A stretch of DNA of 56,645 nt, from positions 1-56,645 of the forward strand of contig DEFM01000013.1 in assembly GCA_002350855.1 (NCBI GenBank), written 5' to 3'. This DNA comes from Prevotellaceae bacterium UBA2852. Lineage in GTDB: Bacteria; Bacteroidota; Bacteroidia; Bacteroidales; Bacteroidaceae. Both the position numbers and the translations under genes were made by a program. Shown here in pieces: positions 1-8,787 of the stretch. Position 1 is the first letter of the stretch; every line of letters starts with the position of its first letter. Under the pieces are notes generated by a model, which saw only the letters and a list, made by a program, of their open reading frames with translations, searched no databases and was not told the origin of the DNA.

Positions 1-927
1 GAACAGCGCGACGGCATTGAGCAGTTGGTGATTGTAGATGGTGCCAACTACGTGAGATTCGAAGGCTTAACGTTCAAACACACATGCTGGAACCGTCCAT
101 TGCACAAAGGGCATGTCACCCTACAGGGCGGTTTCCCTCTCGTTGATGCTTACAAGTTGAAAGAAAATCCTGGGCTGCCTTGGGACGAAGGTTTGGAGAA
201 CCAAGCCTGGATTGAGCGCCCCGTCAGTGCAGTCACCGTGCGCAATGCCCATCACGTTGACTTCCACTCGGTGCTGTTCGAAAATCTGGCTGCCACGGCC
301 TTGGACTTTGTCGATAACGTCAGCGATTGTGTAGTACAGAAATGTACCTTCGGCAACATTGGCGGCACGGCTATCATGGGAGGTTCTTTTGCAGAAAGCC
401 CCCGCGAAGTACACCGTCCCTACACCGACCTGGCCAAGCGCTGTCAACGACTGACCATCAAGGAAAACTTCGTTGTAGATGCAGCCAACGAAGACTGGGG
501 CGCCGTGGGCATTGCATTGGGCTATGTACGCCACTGCACCATCAGCAAGAACCACGTGTTTTTCCTCAGCTACTCGGGCATCTGCGTCGGTTGGGGATGG
601 ACACCTCTCAACACAGGTATGGAGCACAACTGCATCGAGGGTAACAATGTCAGCAACTATGCCCGTCAGCTCTATGACACCGGCGGCATCTATACGCTCA
701 GCAACCAGCCCGGCTCCGTCATTAGCGGCAACAAGATTAGTGCGCCCTACCCTGCTCCCTACGCCACTAACTATCGTGGCTTCTGCATCTATCTCGATGC
801 TCGCACGGACGGCTTTACAATAGAAAACAACCGTGTGGTCGGCAGTTCTGAAAAAGACACCCGTCTCATTCGCCGCGACGAGATAGGCGACAACCACCCA
901 GGTCCAAATATCATATTCAAGCAATGA
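1..927 (+). CDS. Right-handed parallel beta-helix protein (C-terminal part, probable polysaccharide-active enzyme)
   Basis: The reading frame is open from base 1, so the true start lies outside the window and about 308 residues are seen. The protein is made of short beta-strand turns with Asn/Gly/Cys-rich repeats such as SKNHVFF, EGNNVSN, SGNKIS and IENNRVV. This is the rhythm of pectate-lyase-like right-handed beta-helices. The YSGICVGWGW segment resembles Bacteroidetes beta-helix glycosidases such as GH141, but the family is uncertain without a search. Its stop overlaps the start of the GH31 gene in an ATGA arrangement at 924-927, so the two are translationally coupled. Context with GH31, a symporter and GH127 suggests action on a branched plant-wall glycan. 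Confidence 0.75.
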   Translation, partial: EQRDGIEQLVIVDGANYVRFEGLTFKHTCWNRPLHKGHVTLQGGFPLVDAYKLKENPGLPWDEGLENQAWIERPVSAVTVRNAHHVDFHSVLFENLAATALDFVDNVSDCVVQKCTFGNIGGTAIMGGSFAESPREVHRPYTDLAKRCQRLTIKENFVVDAANEDWGAVGIALGYVRHCTISKNHVFFLSYSGICVGWGWTPLNTGMEHNCIEGNNVSNYARQLYDTGGIYTLSNQPGSVISGNKISAPYPAPYATNYRGFCIYLDARTDGFTIENNRVVGSSEKDTRLIRRDEIGDNHPGPNIIFKQ

Positions 928-3188
928 AACAAACAAACTACCATCTGTTCGACTTCATGGACTTTGACCCTTCACTTGAGAAGGACGAAGCCCTTTGGAA
1001 AGCATACGCGCCCACTGACATTGTGGAGCGCGATGGCGACATCATAGTAACCATTCCTTATCAGAAACAACTGCATCAGGAAGACATGGCGCCCGATACC
1101 GCTGCGCCCCAGCAGTCTTTCGACCTCATCGTCCGTGCTTACGAGCCCGACATGCTCCGTCTTTTTACCACTATGAGTGGCGACGAGATGACAGAGGCCG
1201 ACGACATGCTGCAGTTCCATCCTGATGTCAAAAAACTGCCTCTCACCCTTCATAAAGGTTCAGCAGGCTGCGACTTGGTCGCAGCCAACGGCAAGAAAGT
1301 GGCCACTATCGACCTCAGCGAGCCCAAGCTCGACCCTTGGAGCGACCTTTTGCCGGCGCCTCAGCCAGCCCCCTTCATCACGTTTTATCCCGATGGCGAC
1401 GAGACCAAGGGCATTGCGCTTAGCGACGACCATTTCTCGCCTCCCCGCTACGATGCGTTGCCGTTAGGTTTCGTCAGCAGCGATGCGACAAACAACGAGC
1501 GAGCCACCATCTCCTTCAAATGCACGCCCAACGAGTGCTTCGTGGGCACAGGCGAACGCTTTCGCAAGATGGACCTCAGCGGACAGACGTTCCAGTTGAA
1601 GAACCAAGACGGACAAGGTGTCAACAACCGTCGTTGCTATAAGAACATTCCGTTCTTTATGAGCAGCAGGATGTACGGCTGTTTCTATCATACCTCCGAC
1701 TATTGCAAGCTCTCGCTGGCCGACCACAGCACCCGTTCTGTGCAGTTCCTCAACGATCATGCCACGCTCGATGTTTTCCTCATCGGCGGCAAGAGTCCGG
1801 AGCAGATTCTGCGCAGCTATCGCATGCTGACGGGTTTCCCGCAAATGCCCCCACTTTGGTCGTTTGGCATCTGGATGAGTCGCATGACCTATTTCTCTGC
1901 CGACGAGGTGAACGACATCTGCGACAGACTGAGAAAAGAGCATTATCCCTGCGATGTCATCCATCTAGATACCGGATGGTTCCGCACCGACTGGCTCTGC
2001 GAGTGGAAGTTCAATCCCGAGCGTTTTCCTGACCCCAAGGGTTTCGTCCAGCATCTCAAGCAGAATGGTTTCAAGGTGTCCTTGTGGCAATTGCCTTATG
2101 TGGCCCAAGGTGCCGAGCAATTGGAAGAAGCCAAGGCCAACCGTTACATCAGTCAGTCCACGAAAGCAGAAGACACCTCTACAGGCGGCGCTTCCAATTT
2201 CTCAGCTCTCGACTATGCCGGCACCATTGATTTCACTTACGACAAGGCTGTCGATTGGTATAAGAACCAGCTCTTGAAACCGCTGCTCGAAATGGGTGTT
2301 ACCTGCATCAAGACCGACTTTGGCGAGAATATCCACATGGACCATCAGTATCACGGCATGACGCCTGAGCGCCTGAACAACATCTATTCGCTGCTCTATC
2401 AGCGAGCCGCCTTCGAAGTCACCCAGGAGGTCACGGGTCAAGGCATTGTCTGGGCACGCTCCGCCTGGGCAGGTTGTCAGCGCTATCCTTTGCATTGGGG
2501 CGGCGACAGCGCCTCGTCGTGGGACGGTTTGGCAGGCTCACTCAAGGGCGGCCTCCATTTCGGTCTTTCAGGCTTTGCTTTCTGGAGTCACGACGTGCCA
2601 GGATTCCACAGCATTCCTGATTTCATGAACTCGCCCCTCGACGAGAATGTCTATGTTCGCTGGACTCAGTTTGGTGTCTTCTCCAGCCACATGCGCTATC
2701 ACGGCACTTGCAAGCGCGAGCCCTGGCATTATCCAAATATCGCACCCATCGTGAAGCGCTGGTGGAAGTTGCGCTATGCCCTCCTTCCTTATATCATAGA
2801 GCAGTCTGAGCAGGCATGCCAGAGTGGTTATCCTCTGGTTCGCGCCTTGTTGTTCCATCATCCTGACGACCGTCAGGTGTGGCATATCGACGACGAGTAT
2901 TACTTCGGCTCTGAGTTCCTCGTTGCCCCAGTCATGAACAGCGATAATCGACGCGACATCTATCTGCCCGAAGGCTTGTGGGTCAACTTCTTCACGGGTG
3001 AGCGTCTGGATGGTGGTCGTTGGTATTACAACGTCGAAGTACCGCTCGACCAAATGCCCGTCTTCGTTCGCCCTGGTTCACTCATCAAGATGTATCCTGA
3101 CGAGGTTGACAGCACGGACGATATGGATATGAGTAAGACGATAACGATTGAAATCGAAAAAGACTATAAAGGTCTTGATATTTTTTAA
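924..3188 (+). CDS. GH31 alpha-xylosidase, YicI-like
   Basis: A 754-aa glycoside hydrolase family 31 enzyme. The catalytic nucleophile lies in KTDFGE (Asp465) and the acid/base in HWGGDS (Asp528). Both motifs, and the surrounding SGFAFWSHD and RWTQFGVFSSHMR stretches, match the E. coli alpha-xylosidase YicI more closely than alpha-glucosidases. YicI-type enzymes release alpha-1,6-xylose from the non-reducing end of xyloglucan oligosaccharides. No signal peptide is visible at the N-terminus (MKQTNYHLFDFMD), so it should act in the cytoplasm after import. The start is fixed by the ATGA overlap with the upstream gene. The symporter gene follows after a T-rich gap. Family assignment is firm; substrate is inferred. 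Confidence 0.93.
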   Translation: MKQTNYHLFDFMDFDPSLEKDEALWKAYAPTDIVERDGDIIVTIPYQKQLHQEDMAPDTAAPQQSFDLIVRAYEPDMLRLFTTMSGDEMTEADDMLQFHPDVKKLPLTLHKGSAGCDLVAANGKKVATIDLSEPKLDPWSDLLPAPQPAPFITFYPDGDETKGIALSDDHFSPPRYDALPLGFVSSDATNNERATISFKCTPNECFVGTGERFRKMDLSGQTFQLKNQDGQGVNNRRCYKNIPFFMSSRMYGCFYHTSDYCKLSLADHSTRSVQFLNDHATLDVFLIGGKSPEQILRSYRMLTGFPQMPPLWSFGIWMSRMTYFSADEVNDICDRLRKEHYPCDVIHLDTGWFRTDWLCEWKFNPERFPDPKGFVQHLKQNGFKVSLWQLPYVAQGAEQLEEAKANRYISQSTKAEDTSTGGASNFSALDYAGTIDFTYDKAVDWYKNQLLKPLLEMGVTCIKTDFGENIHMDHQYHGMTPERLNNIYSLLYQRAAFEVTQEVTGQGIVWARSAWAGCQRYPLHWGGDSASSWDGLAGSLKGGLHFGLSGFAFWSHDVPGFHSIPDFMNSPLDENVYVRWTQFGVFSSHMRYHGTCKREPWHYPNIAPIVKRWWKLRYALLPYIIEQSEQACQSGYPLVRALLFHHPDDRQVWHIDDEYYFGSEFLVAPVMNSDNRRDIYLPEGLWVNFFTGERLDGGRWYYNVEVPLDQMPVFVRPGSLIKMYPDEVDSTDDMDMSKTITIEIEKDYKGLDIF

Positions 3189-3240
3189 TCTTTTATTTTT
3201 TTAATCTTTTAATTTTTATACAAACGTGGAAAGTCACTAC

Positions 3241-4785
3241 ATGCAAGGCCTTGACTGGCTCATTTTAGGAATCTATTTTGCTGTGCTCATTGCCATTGGC
3301 ATCTGGGCCAGTAGCAAACGAAAGAAAGGTGGTTCGTTGTTTTTGGCCGAGCACTCGCTGCGCTGGCATCACATCGGTTTCTCCATGTGGGGCACTAATG
3401 TCGGTCCGTCCATGCTCATCGCTTCGGCCTCCGCAGGTTTCACCACAGGCATTGTGTCAGGCAATTATGCTTGGTATGCCTTCGTGTTCATCGCCTTGCT
3501 GGCTTTCGTCTTTGCCCCCCGATATTTAGGAGCAAAGGTGCACACCCTTCCTGAGTTTATGGGTCTGCGCTTTGGTCAGTCCACGCGCAACATTCTGGCG
3601 TGGTACACCATCGTCACTATCATCATTTCCTGGTTGGCCCTGACGCTCTTTGCCGGCGGCATTCTCATTCGTCAGGTGTTCGACATTCCCATGTGGATGT
3701 CGGCCCTTGTCCTGCTGCTCATCTCGGCCTTCTTCACCATGCTGGGCGGACTGAAAGCCGTGGCTTATACCAATGTCTATCAGATGATACTGCTCATCGT
3801 CGTTTCGCTGGTGTTGGTTATCGTAGGTCTCGACAAAGTGGGCGGCATACAAGCATTGGTCGACAAGGTTCCCAGTGACTATTGGGTCATGTTCAAGCCC
3901 AATTCTGACGAAGCCTTCCCATGGTTGCCGATTGTGCTGGGCTATCCCGTCATGGGCGTGTGGTTCTGGTGTACTGACCAGTCGATGGTACAACCCGTTT
4001 TGGCTGCCAAGGATTTGCGCGAAGGACAATTAGGCACTAACTTCACAGGATGGCTGAAGATTCTCGATGTAGCCCTCTACATCCTTCCGGGTATCCTCTG
4101 CTTCGCCCTGTTCCCCACCCTCGAAAATCCGGACGAAGCCTATCTGACGATGGTCGAAAACCTGTTCCCTGTCGGTATGGTCGGCTTGGTATTTGCCGTG
4201 CTCACCGCCTGCTTAGTTAGCACCATCGGCTCTGCGCTCAATGCCTTGAGCACCGTCTTCACCATGGACATCTATGTCAAGCGTTTCAACCCCGATGCCT
4301 CGCAGCGCCGCATCAATATCGTAGGTCGAACAGTTACGGTGGTTGGCGCAGCCTTGGCCATCATTCTGACCGTTGCCATCGACAGCATCAAGGGTCTCAA
4401 CTTGTTCAATGTCTTCCAGAGCGTGCTGGGCTTTATCGCTCCGCCTATGGCTGCAGTCTTTGTCTTGGGCATTTTCTGGAAGCGAGCCACCACGCGAGCT
4501 GCCAATTTCGCTCTCACCATCGGCACGGTGTTCTGTCTCATTGTCGGTGTACTCTACCTCTGGCCACCCGAATGGCTTTCCTTCCCCTGGCCTCACTTCA
4601 TGCTGCTGTCGTTCGAACTGTTTGTCATCCTCGTGGTGGCAATGGCCATCATCTCACTGACCGATAGCGATGATACTCAGTATGAGATTCCTGCTCCCGT
4701 TCGCGAAGGCTGGAGCAAGTTGGCCACGACCCTTTGGATTGCCTTGGCCGTTGTCATGATCAGTCTATATGTATTCTTTAATTAA
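3241..4785 (+). CDS. Sodium:solute symporter (SSS family), probable glycoside transporter
   Basis: About 514 aa with roughly 13 hydrophobic membrane segments starting at LDWLILGIYFAVLIAIGIW. It has typical SSF features: the N-terminal GxxxAxSKxKKGGSLFLA-like stretch, WGTNVGPSML in the second segment, and the WFWCTDQSMVQ region in the middle. SSS proteins couple sugar or other solute uptake to the sodium gradient at the inner membrane. I chose the ATG at 3241 over the in-frame GTG at 3226 because the hydrophobic N-terminus begins right after it. It lies between GH31 and GH127 genes on the same strand, so it probably imports the oligosaccharide or monosaccharide handled by this operon. The substrate cannot be read from sequence. 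Confidence 0.92.
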   Translation: MQGLDWLILGIYFAVLIAIGIWASSKRKKGGSLFLAEHSLRWHHIGFSMWGTNVGPSMLIASASAGFTTGIVSGNYAWYAFVFIALLAFVFAPRYLGAKVHTLPEFMGLRFGQSTRNILAWYTIVTIIISWLALTLFAGGILIRQVFDIPMWMSALVLLLISAFFTMLGGLKAVAYTNVYQMILLIVVSLVLVIVGLDKVGGIQALVDKVPSDYWVMFKPNSDEAFPWLPIVLGYPVMGVWFWCTDQSMVQPVLAAKDLREGQLGTNFTGWLKILDVALYILPGILCFALFPTLENPDEAYLTMVENLFPVGMVGLVFAVLTACLVSTIGSALNALSTVFTMDIYVKRFNPDASQRRINIVGRTVTVVGAALAIILTVAIDSIKGLNLFNVFQSVLGFIAPPMAAVFVLGIFWKRATTRAANFALTIGTVFCLIVGVLYLWPPEWLSFPWPHFMLLSFELFVILVVAMAIISLTDSDDTQYEIPAPVREGWSKLATTLWIALAVVMISLYVFFN

Positions 4786-4794
4786 ACTATCGAT

Positions 4795-6864
4795 ATGAAA
4801 AAATTCCTCTTATGTCTAACTTGTTGCTGCCTCACAGCAACATACCTTCAGGCTCAGGGCTTGACCGATATGAGCCATAGCAAGCAAGCCAAGATGCAGA
4901 ACGTGCCCTTGGGTTCAGCTCAATGGACAGGCGGTTTCTGGGGCGACCGTTTCCAGATGCTTTCCACCACGGGCATTTGGGATATGTGGAACACCTGGAA
5001 CACTCCATGGGAAGTCATCGACAATCTAGGACTGCATGGTAGCAATGGTTTCCGCAATTTCGAGGTCGCTGCAGGCACTGTCAAAGGCAAGCATCACGGC
5101 CCTCCCTTCCACGATGGCGACATGTATAAATGGCTCGAAGCCTGCGCGTCGGTCTATGCCGTCACCAAAGACCCCAAGATTGACGCCCTCATGGACAAGT
5201 TTATCGAGCAGGTAGCCCTTGCCCAGCGTGCCGACGGTTATATCCACACCCCCGTGGTTATCTCTGAGCGCAATGCAGGCATCGACAGCCATGCCCTCAC
5301 GGAGAATGCGGCAGGCATCGAAATCGGTAAGGACCAGAAACATGCCTTTGCCTCGCGCCTGAACTTCGAGACTTATAACCTCGGTCACCTCATGACCGCA
5401 GGCATTATCCACAAGCGTGCTACGGGCAAGACCACCCTTTTCGAGTGTGGCAAGAAGGCTGCCGACTTCCTCTACAACTTCCTCACCAACGATGCTGCCG
5501 AGCTCTCGCGCAATGCCATCTGCCCCAGTCACTATATGGGAGCTGCCGAGATGTATCGTGAGACGGGCGATGAGAAATACCTCACGCTGGCCAAGGGCTT
5601 GATAGCCATTCGCGACAGTGTGACTAATGGCGAAGACCACAACCAAGACCGTCATAAGTTCCGCGACCAGTACGAGGCCATGGGTCATGCCGTTCGCGCC
5701 AACTATCTCTATGCCGGTGTTGCCGACCTCTATGCCGAAACGGGCGAGGCTCAGTTGATGAAGAACCTCTCAGCCATCTGGGACGACATCATCCAGCATA
5801 AGATTTACATCATGGGCGGTTGCGGTGCGCTCTACGACGGTGTTTCACCCGACGGCACTACCTACAACCAACCCTCCATCCAGCAGATTCATCAGGCCTA
5901 TGGACGCCAGTTCCAGTTGCCTCAGGAGGCTGCTCACAATGAGATATGTGCCCAGATTGGCATGATGCTCTTCTCGTGGCGCTTGTTCCAGACCACAGGC
6001 GATGGCAAGTACATCGATAACATCGAAAACGAGCTCTACAACGGCATCCTCAGCGGCATCTCCATCGACGGTCGCGACTTCTTCTATACCGAGGCGCTGC
6101 GCCGCACCAAGGAGTTCCCCTACGTCATGCGCTGGCCTAAGCATCGTCAGCACTACATCACCTGCTTCTGCTGCCCTCCCAACACCCTGCGCACCCTCTG
6201 CCAGGCTCAGGAGTATGCTTACACCTTGGGCGGTAGTTCAGCCGATACCCTCTATGTCAATCTCTACGGCCAGAACAGCCTGAAGACCAAGGACCTCGAG
6301 ATTTCTCAGGAAACCAACTATCCTTGGGATGGCGAAATCAAGCTCACCGTCAAGAAAGCCAAGAAGCTCTCCACCATCATCCTGCACAAGCCCGATTGGT
6401 GCGACAAATACAGCGTCAAGGTGAATGGCGAGAAAGCCGACCTTACAATCTCTCGCAAGTGGAAGAAAGGCGACGTCATCGAACTCTGTCTCGACATGCG
6501 CCCCCGTCTCATCGAGGCTAATCCCTTGGTCGAGGAAGCCAAGAATCAGGTGGCCGTCATGCGCGGACCCATTGTCTATTGCTTGGAAGGTCAGGACATC
6601 GAGGGTGGCTATCGCATCAACGACATCGCCCTCGACGACGACATCGAACTGAAGGAAGTCAAGATGTCCATCGCTGGCCATAGCTTCATCGCCCTCGAAG
6701 GCGAAGGCAAGCTCGTCAACAACCAGCAGTGGAACAACCAGACCCTCTATCGCGAGCTCACCAAGGCCCCCAAGACCAAGGTCAAGATTCGCCTCATCCC
6801 CTACTACGCCTGGGACAACCGCGGCATCGACGACATGTCGCTCTGGTTACCACTCGAGCGATAA
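4795..6864 (+). CDS. Secreted GH127-type (DUF1680) beta-L-arabinofuranosidase-like protein
   Basis: A 689-aa protein with a clear signal peptide (MKKFLLCLTCCCLTATYLQA, then Q). The alpha/alpha-barrel family is recognised by the cysteine cluster CFCCPPN (Cys457, Cys459, Cys460) and by NEIC (Glu383, Cys385). These match the zinc ligands and the nucleophilic Cys of the Bifidobacterium enzyme HypBA1 as I recall them. An ungapped reading around LPxxxxHNEIC puts Gln367 where HypBA1 has its acid/base Glu322. The protein may therefore belong to a different DUF1680 clade with altered specificity or mechanism. It starts 9 bases after the symporter stop and is the last intact gene of the operon. Family is sure; L-arabinofuranosidase activity is only plausible. 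Confidence 0.88.
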   Translation: MKKFLLCLTCCCLTATYLQAQGLTDMSHSKQAKMQNVPLGSAQWTGGFWGDRFQMLSTTGIWDMWNTWNTPWEVIDNLGLHGSNGFRNFEVAAGTVKGKHHGPPFHDGDMYKWLEACASVYAVTKDPKIDALMDKFIEQVALAQRADGYIHTPVVISERNAGIDSHALTENAAGIEIGKDQKHAFASRLNFETYNLGHLMTAGIIHKRATGKTTLFECGKKAADFLYNFLTNDAAELSRNAICPSHYMGAAEMYRETGDEKYLTLAKGLIAIRDSVTNGEDHNQDRHKFRDQYEAMGHAVRANYLYAGVADLYAETGEAQLMKNLSAIWDDIIQHKIYIMGGCGALYDGVSPDGTTYNQPSIQQIHQAYGRQFQLPQEAAHNEICAQIGMMLFSWRLFQTTGDGKYIDNIENELYNGILSGISIDGRDFFYTEALRRTKEFPYVMRWPKHRQHYITCFCCPPNTLRTLCQAQEYAYTLGGSSADTLYVNLYGQNSLKTKDLEISQETNYPWDGEIKLTVKKAKKLSTIILHKPDWCDKYSVKVNGEKADLTISRKWKKGDVIELCLDMRPRLIEANPLVEEAKNQVAVMRGPIVYCLEGQDIEGGYRINDIALDDDIELKEVKMSIAGHSFIALEGEGKLVNNQQWNNQTLYRELTKAPKTKVKIRLIPYYAWDNRGIDDMSLWLPLER

Positions 6865-6871
6865 AAAAGAT

Positions 6872-6937
6872 ATGAAACAGATACTCATGCTGTGGCCACT
6901 ATTTTGGTTCGTCAAAAGTGGGAGGTTAGTTCAATAA
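6872..6937 (+). pseudogene. Truncated start of a secreted protein gene
   Basis: An ATG 7 bases after the GH127 stop opens a 21-codon frame that begins MKQILMLWPLFWF. This looks like the start of a signal peptide, and the frame then ends at a stop shared with the 3' end of the opposite-strand ATPase gene. Operon-like spacing and the hydrophobic start suggest that the next gene of the glycan operon was cut off where the accessory block begins, at about 6900-6926. It could also be chance. Confidence 0.4.
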
Positions 6938-8194
6938 CCACTTCCAGGTGGGGATTACCTCGATGATGCCGTGCTGATCGGTGATGGTTTCTTCTTCATC
7001 GTAGGTAAGGATGATACGACGGCTGCAAGGCAGACGGCGAGGTAACTTTTGGAGAGCTTCAGTTTCTCGTTTTCGAGTGTCCTCGTTGCGCAGTGAATAA
7101 CTTACCTGGATAGCCAGTTCGGCTTCAGGAACATAAAAGTCAACTTCAAAGCTATCGTTATAAAAGAACACACGCTCGTTTTCAGGATCGTGGCCATAAA
7201 TGCGGAACAATTGTAGGGCAACAAGGTTCTCGAGCTGCATGGCATCTTTGTCGATAAGGAACAAACCGAGTATACCGGTATCGATGAAATAATATTTGCA
7301 ATTACTTTCCTTGTCAGCTAAGGCAGATGAGTAGTTGCGCAGTCGTAGTAACAACCAGGCATCTTCGCAATACTCTACATATTTAATGGTAGTGGCAAGG
7401 CTGAGTTTGCCGCCTACACTTGATAGGAGATTGTTAATGCGATTGTAGGAGATGGGGCGGCATACGCTTTCTGCCATTTTCCTTACCAATATACGGATAC
7501 CGGAAACGTTGGTAATCTTGTTACGTGCGATGATGTCGCCCATGTATATCTTTTGATATACACTGCTCAAGTAGTTGCGCTTGGCTGGTAGTAGGGCTGC
7601 TGCAGGCAATCCGCCATCATGAAGATATTCATCGAAACAACGTATTACTTTAGCGCGTCCTTCGGTAGAGAGGGTGTCTAATTCGGCAGTAGGCACCTGA
7701 TGTACGGCCAAATACTCCTTGAAACTATATGGATAGACTTCGGCTATGAGAAAACGTCCACCAAGGGTGGTGTTTATCTCACCTGAAAGCATCTTTGCAT
7801 TTGAACCAGTGATAAAGATGGTATATTGGCTGTCGGCCATTCTTCTGGCAAATTTATGCCAACAATCAATATTTTGAATCTCGTCGAGAAATAGCATAGG
7901 GCGCTTGCCATACATTTCCTGATGACATTCCAACAGACGGTTGAAGTCGTCGGTATCGAAGTTTTCAAGACGCTCATCCTCAAAACTGAGATACAGCATT
8001 TCGTCCCACTTATGTCCTTGGGCCAATAATTGCTGGATGACGTGATAGAGCATATATGATTTGCCAGCTCTGCGCACACCTACTAATACACGGCAAGGAA
8101 AGTCGCCTAGCTTAATGTCGCGAGGTTCTACTACATATCGCTCTATCTCCTGCTGATTGTCCCGAAGTATCTGCTTCAAAATCTGCTTATCCAT
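6926..8194 (-). CDS. ATP-binding protein, AAA_14/DUF4143 family
   Basis: A 422-aa member of the AAA_14-DUF4143 ATPases. It has Walker A GVRRAGKS at residues 39-46, Walker B LFLDEIQN near residue 102, the family motif ITGSNAKMLSGE (sensor region) and a C-terminal DUF4143 part (VDFYVPEAELAIQVSYS). The cellular role of the family is poorly known. The ATG at 8194 is preferred over an upstream TTG at 8224 because that TTG falls inside the promoter box at 8222-8229. A second family member lies at 28429-29730. Its 3' end cuts into the remains of the glycan operon. Confidence 0.9.
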   Translation of the reverse strand: MDKQILKQILRDNQQEIERYVVEPRDIKLGDFPCRVLVGVRRAGKSYMLYHVIQQLLAQGHKWDEMLYLSFEDERLENFDTDDFNRLLECHQEMYGKRPMLFLDEIQNIDCWHKFARRMADSQYTIFITGSNAKMLSGEINTTLGGRFLIAEVYPYSFKEYLAVHQVPTAELDTLSTEGRAKVIRCFDEYLHDGGLPAAALLPAKRNYLSSVYQKIYMGDIIARNKITNVSGIRILVRKMAESVCRPISYNRINNLLSSVGGKLSLATTIKYVEYCEDAWLLLRLRNYSSALADKESNCKYYFIDTGILGLFLIDKDAMQLENLVALQLFRIYGHDPENERVFFYNDSFEVDFYVPEAELAIQVSYSLRNEDTRKRETEALQKLPRRLPCSRRIILTYDEEETITDQHGIIEVIPTWKWLLN

Positions 8195-8221
8195 TGTTCG
8201 TTCGTTTAATAATTCTGGCTG

Positions 8222-8229
8222 CAAAGATA
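8222..8229 (-). promoter_or_regulatory. Bacteroidetes -7 promoter box
   Basis: TATCTTTG on the minus strand, 27 bases before the ATG at 8194. It sets the start of the DUF4143 ATPase and rules out the TTG at 8224. Confidence 0.7.
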
Positions 8230-8401
8230 TAAATTGTTTAATGAATTTACAAATATTTCGCCATTTTTATTTAATATATTAAACAAAATTGCGCAAATCG
8301 ATTATTATTTGCACCCAGAAGACATCAGAACTAATAAATGCACTTTTATATCCGTACGCATTTTTACAGCACTTCGCTTAACGTCACCACCTCGAACTCT
8401 T

Positions 8402-8593
8402 TCAGGTTGATATACGCATCCATGTCATCGTTCGTCTCGTTACCAAGTTGCCCAACCATCGTTTGGGATAATAGAATCCGTTCTCTACCAGTGGCTTTTT
8501 TCTGTTCTGTAGTCGCAGCATCTTTCCATACAGCGACCTCATCTGTCGTCTGTCACCTACTATGCAGACAGACATAAACGCAGGATTACTCAT
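8402..8593 (-). pseudogene. Short Bacteroidetes hypothetical protein, probably frameshifted relic
   Basis: A 63-codon frame starting MSNPAFMSVCIVGDRRQMRS and continuing through LVENGFYYPKRWLGNLVTR. It resembles the N-terminal part of a longer Bacteroidetes hypothetical family in which GNLVTRLG is followed by more sequence. Here the +1 frame beyond GNL reads GNETNDDMDAYINLKEFEVV to a stop at about 8367, consistent with loss of one G in the TTGGTAAC stretch near 8440. A promoter-like TACCTTCG at 8603-8610 sits just upstream. The rest of the 8230-8787 gap holds no other convincing gene. Confidence 0.4.
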
Positions 8594-8748
8594 TTTTTGC
8601 CGCGAAGGTAGAAGATCTAGCTGAAACGAACAAACATTTTAGATTCGTTTAGATTGAATTTGGATAGTTTAGTTCGACTATTTGGCGATTCTCACATTCA
8701 TATTGTAAAAATTCCCAATAAATACACTATAATCTCCTAAAGATTTCG

Positions 8749-8756
8749 TAACTTTG
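8749..8756 (+). promoter_or_regulatory. -7 promoter box of helicase operon
   Basis: TAACTTTG, 31 bases before the ATG at 8788. It should drive the three-gene helicase/helicase/NUDIX operon. Confidence 0.65.
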
Positions 8757-8787
8757 CGGCACAAACCTAAAGTGCAATAAATAGAGG

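Noticed and set aside
121..936. 271-codon minus-strand ORF
   Set aside because: A shadow of the beta-helix gene; the GC-rich codon pattern produces long antisense frames here.
8338..8577. 79-codon plus-strand ORF
   Set aside because: It overlaps the better supported minus-strand relic and has no promoter.
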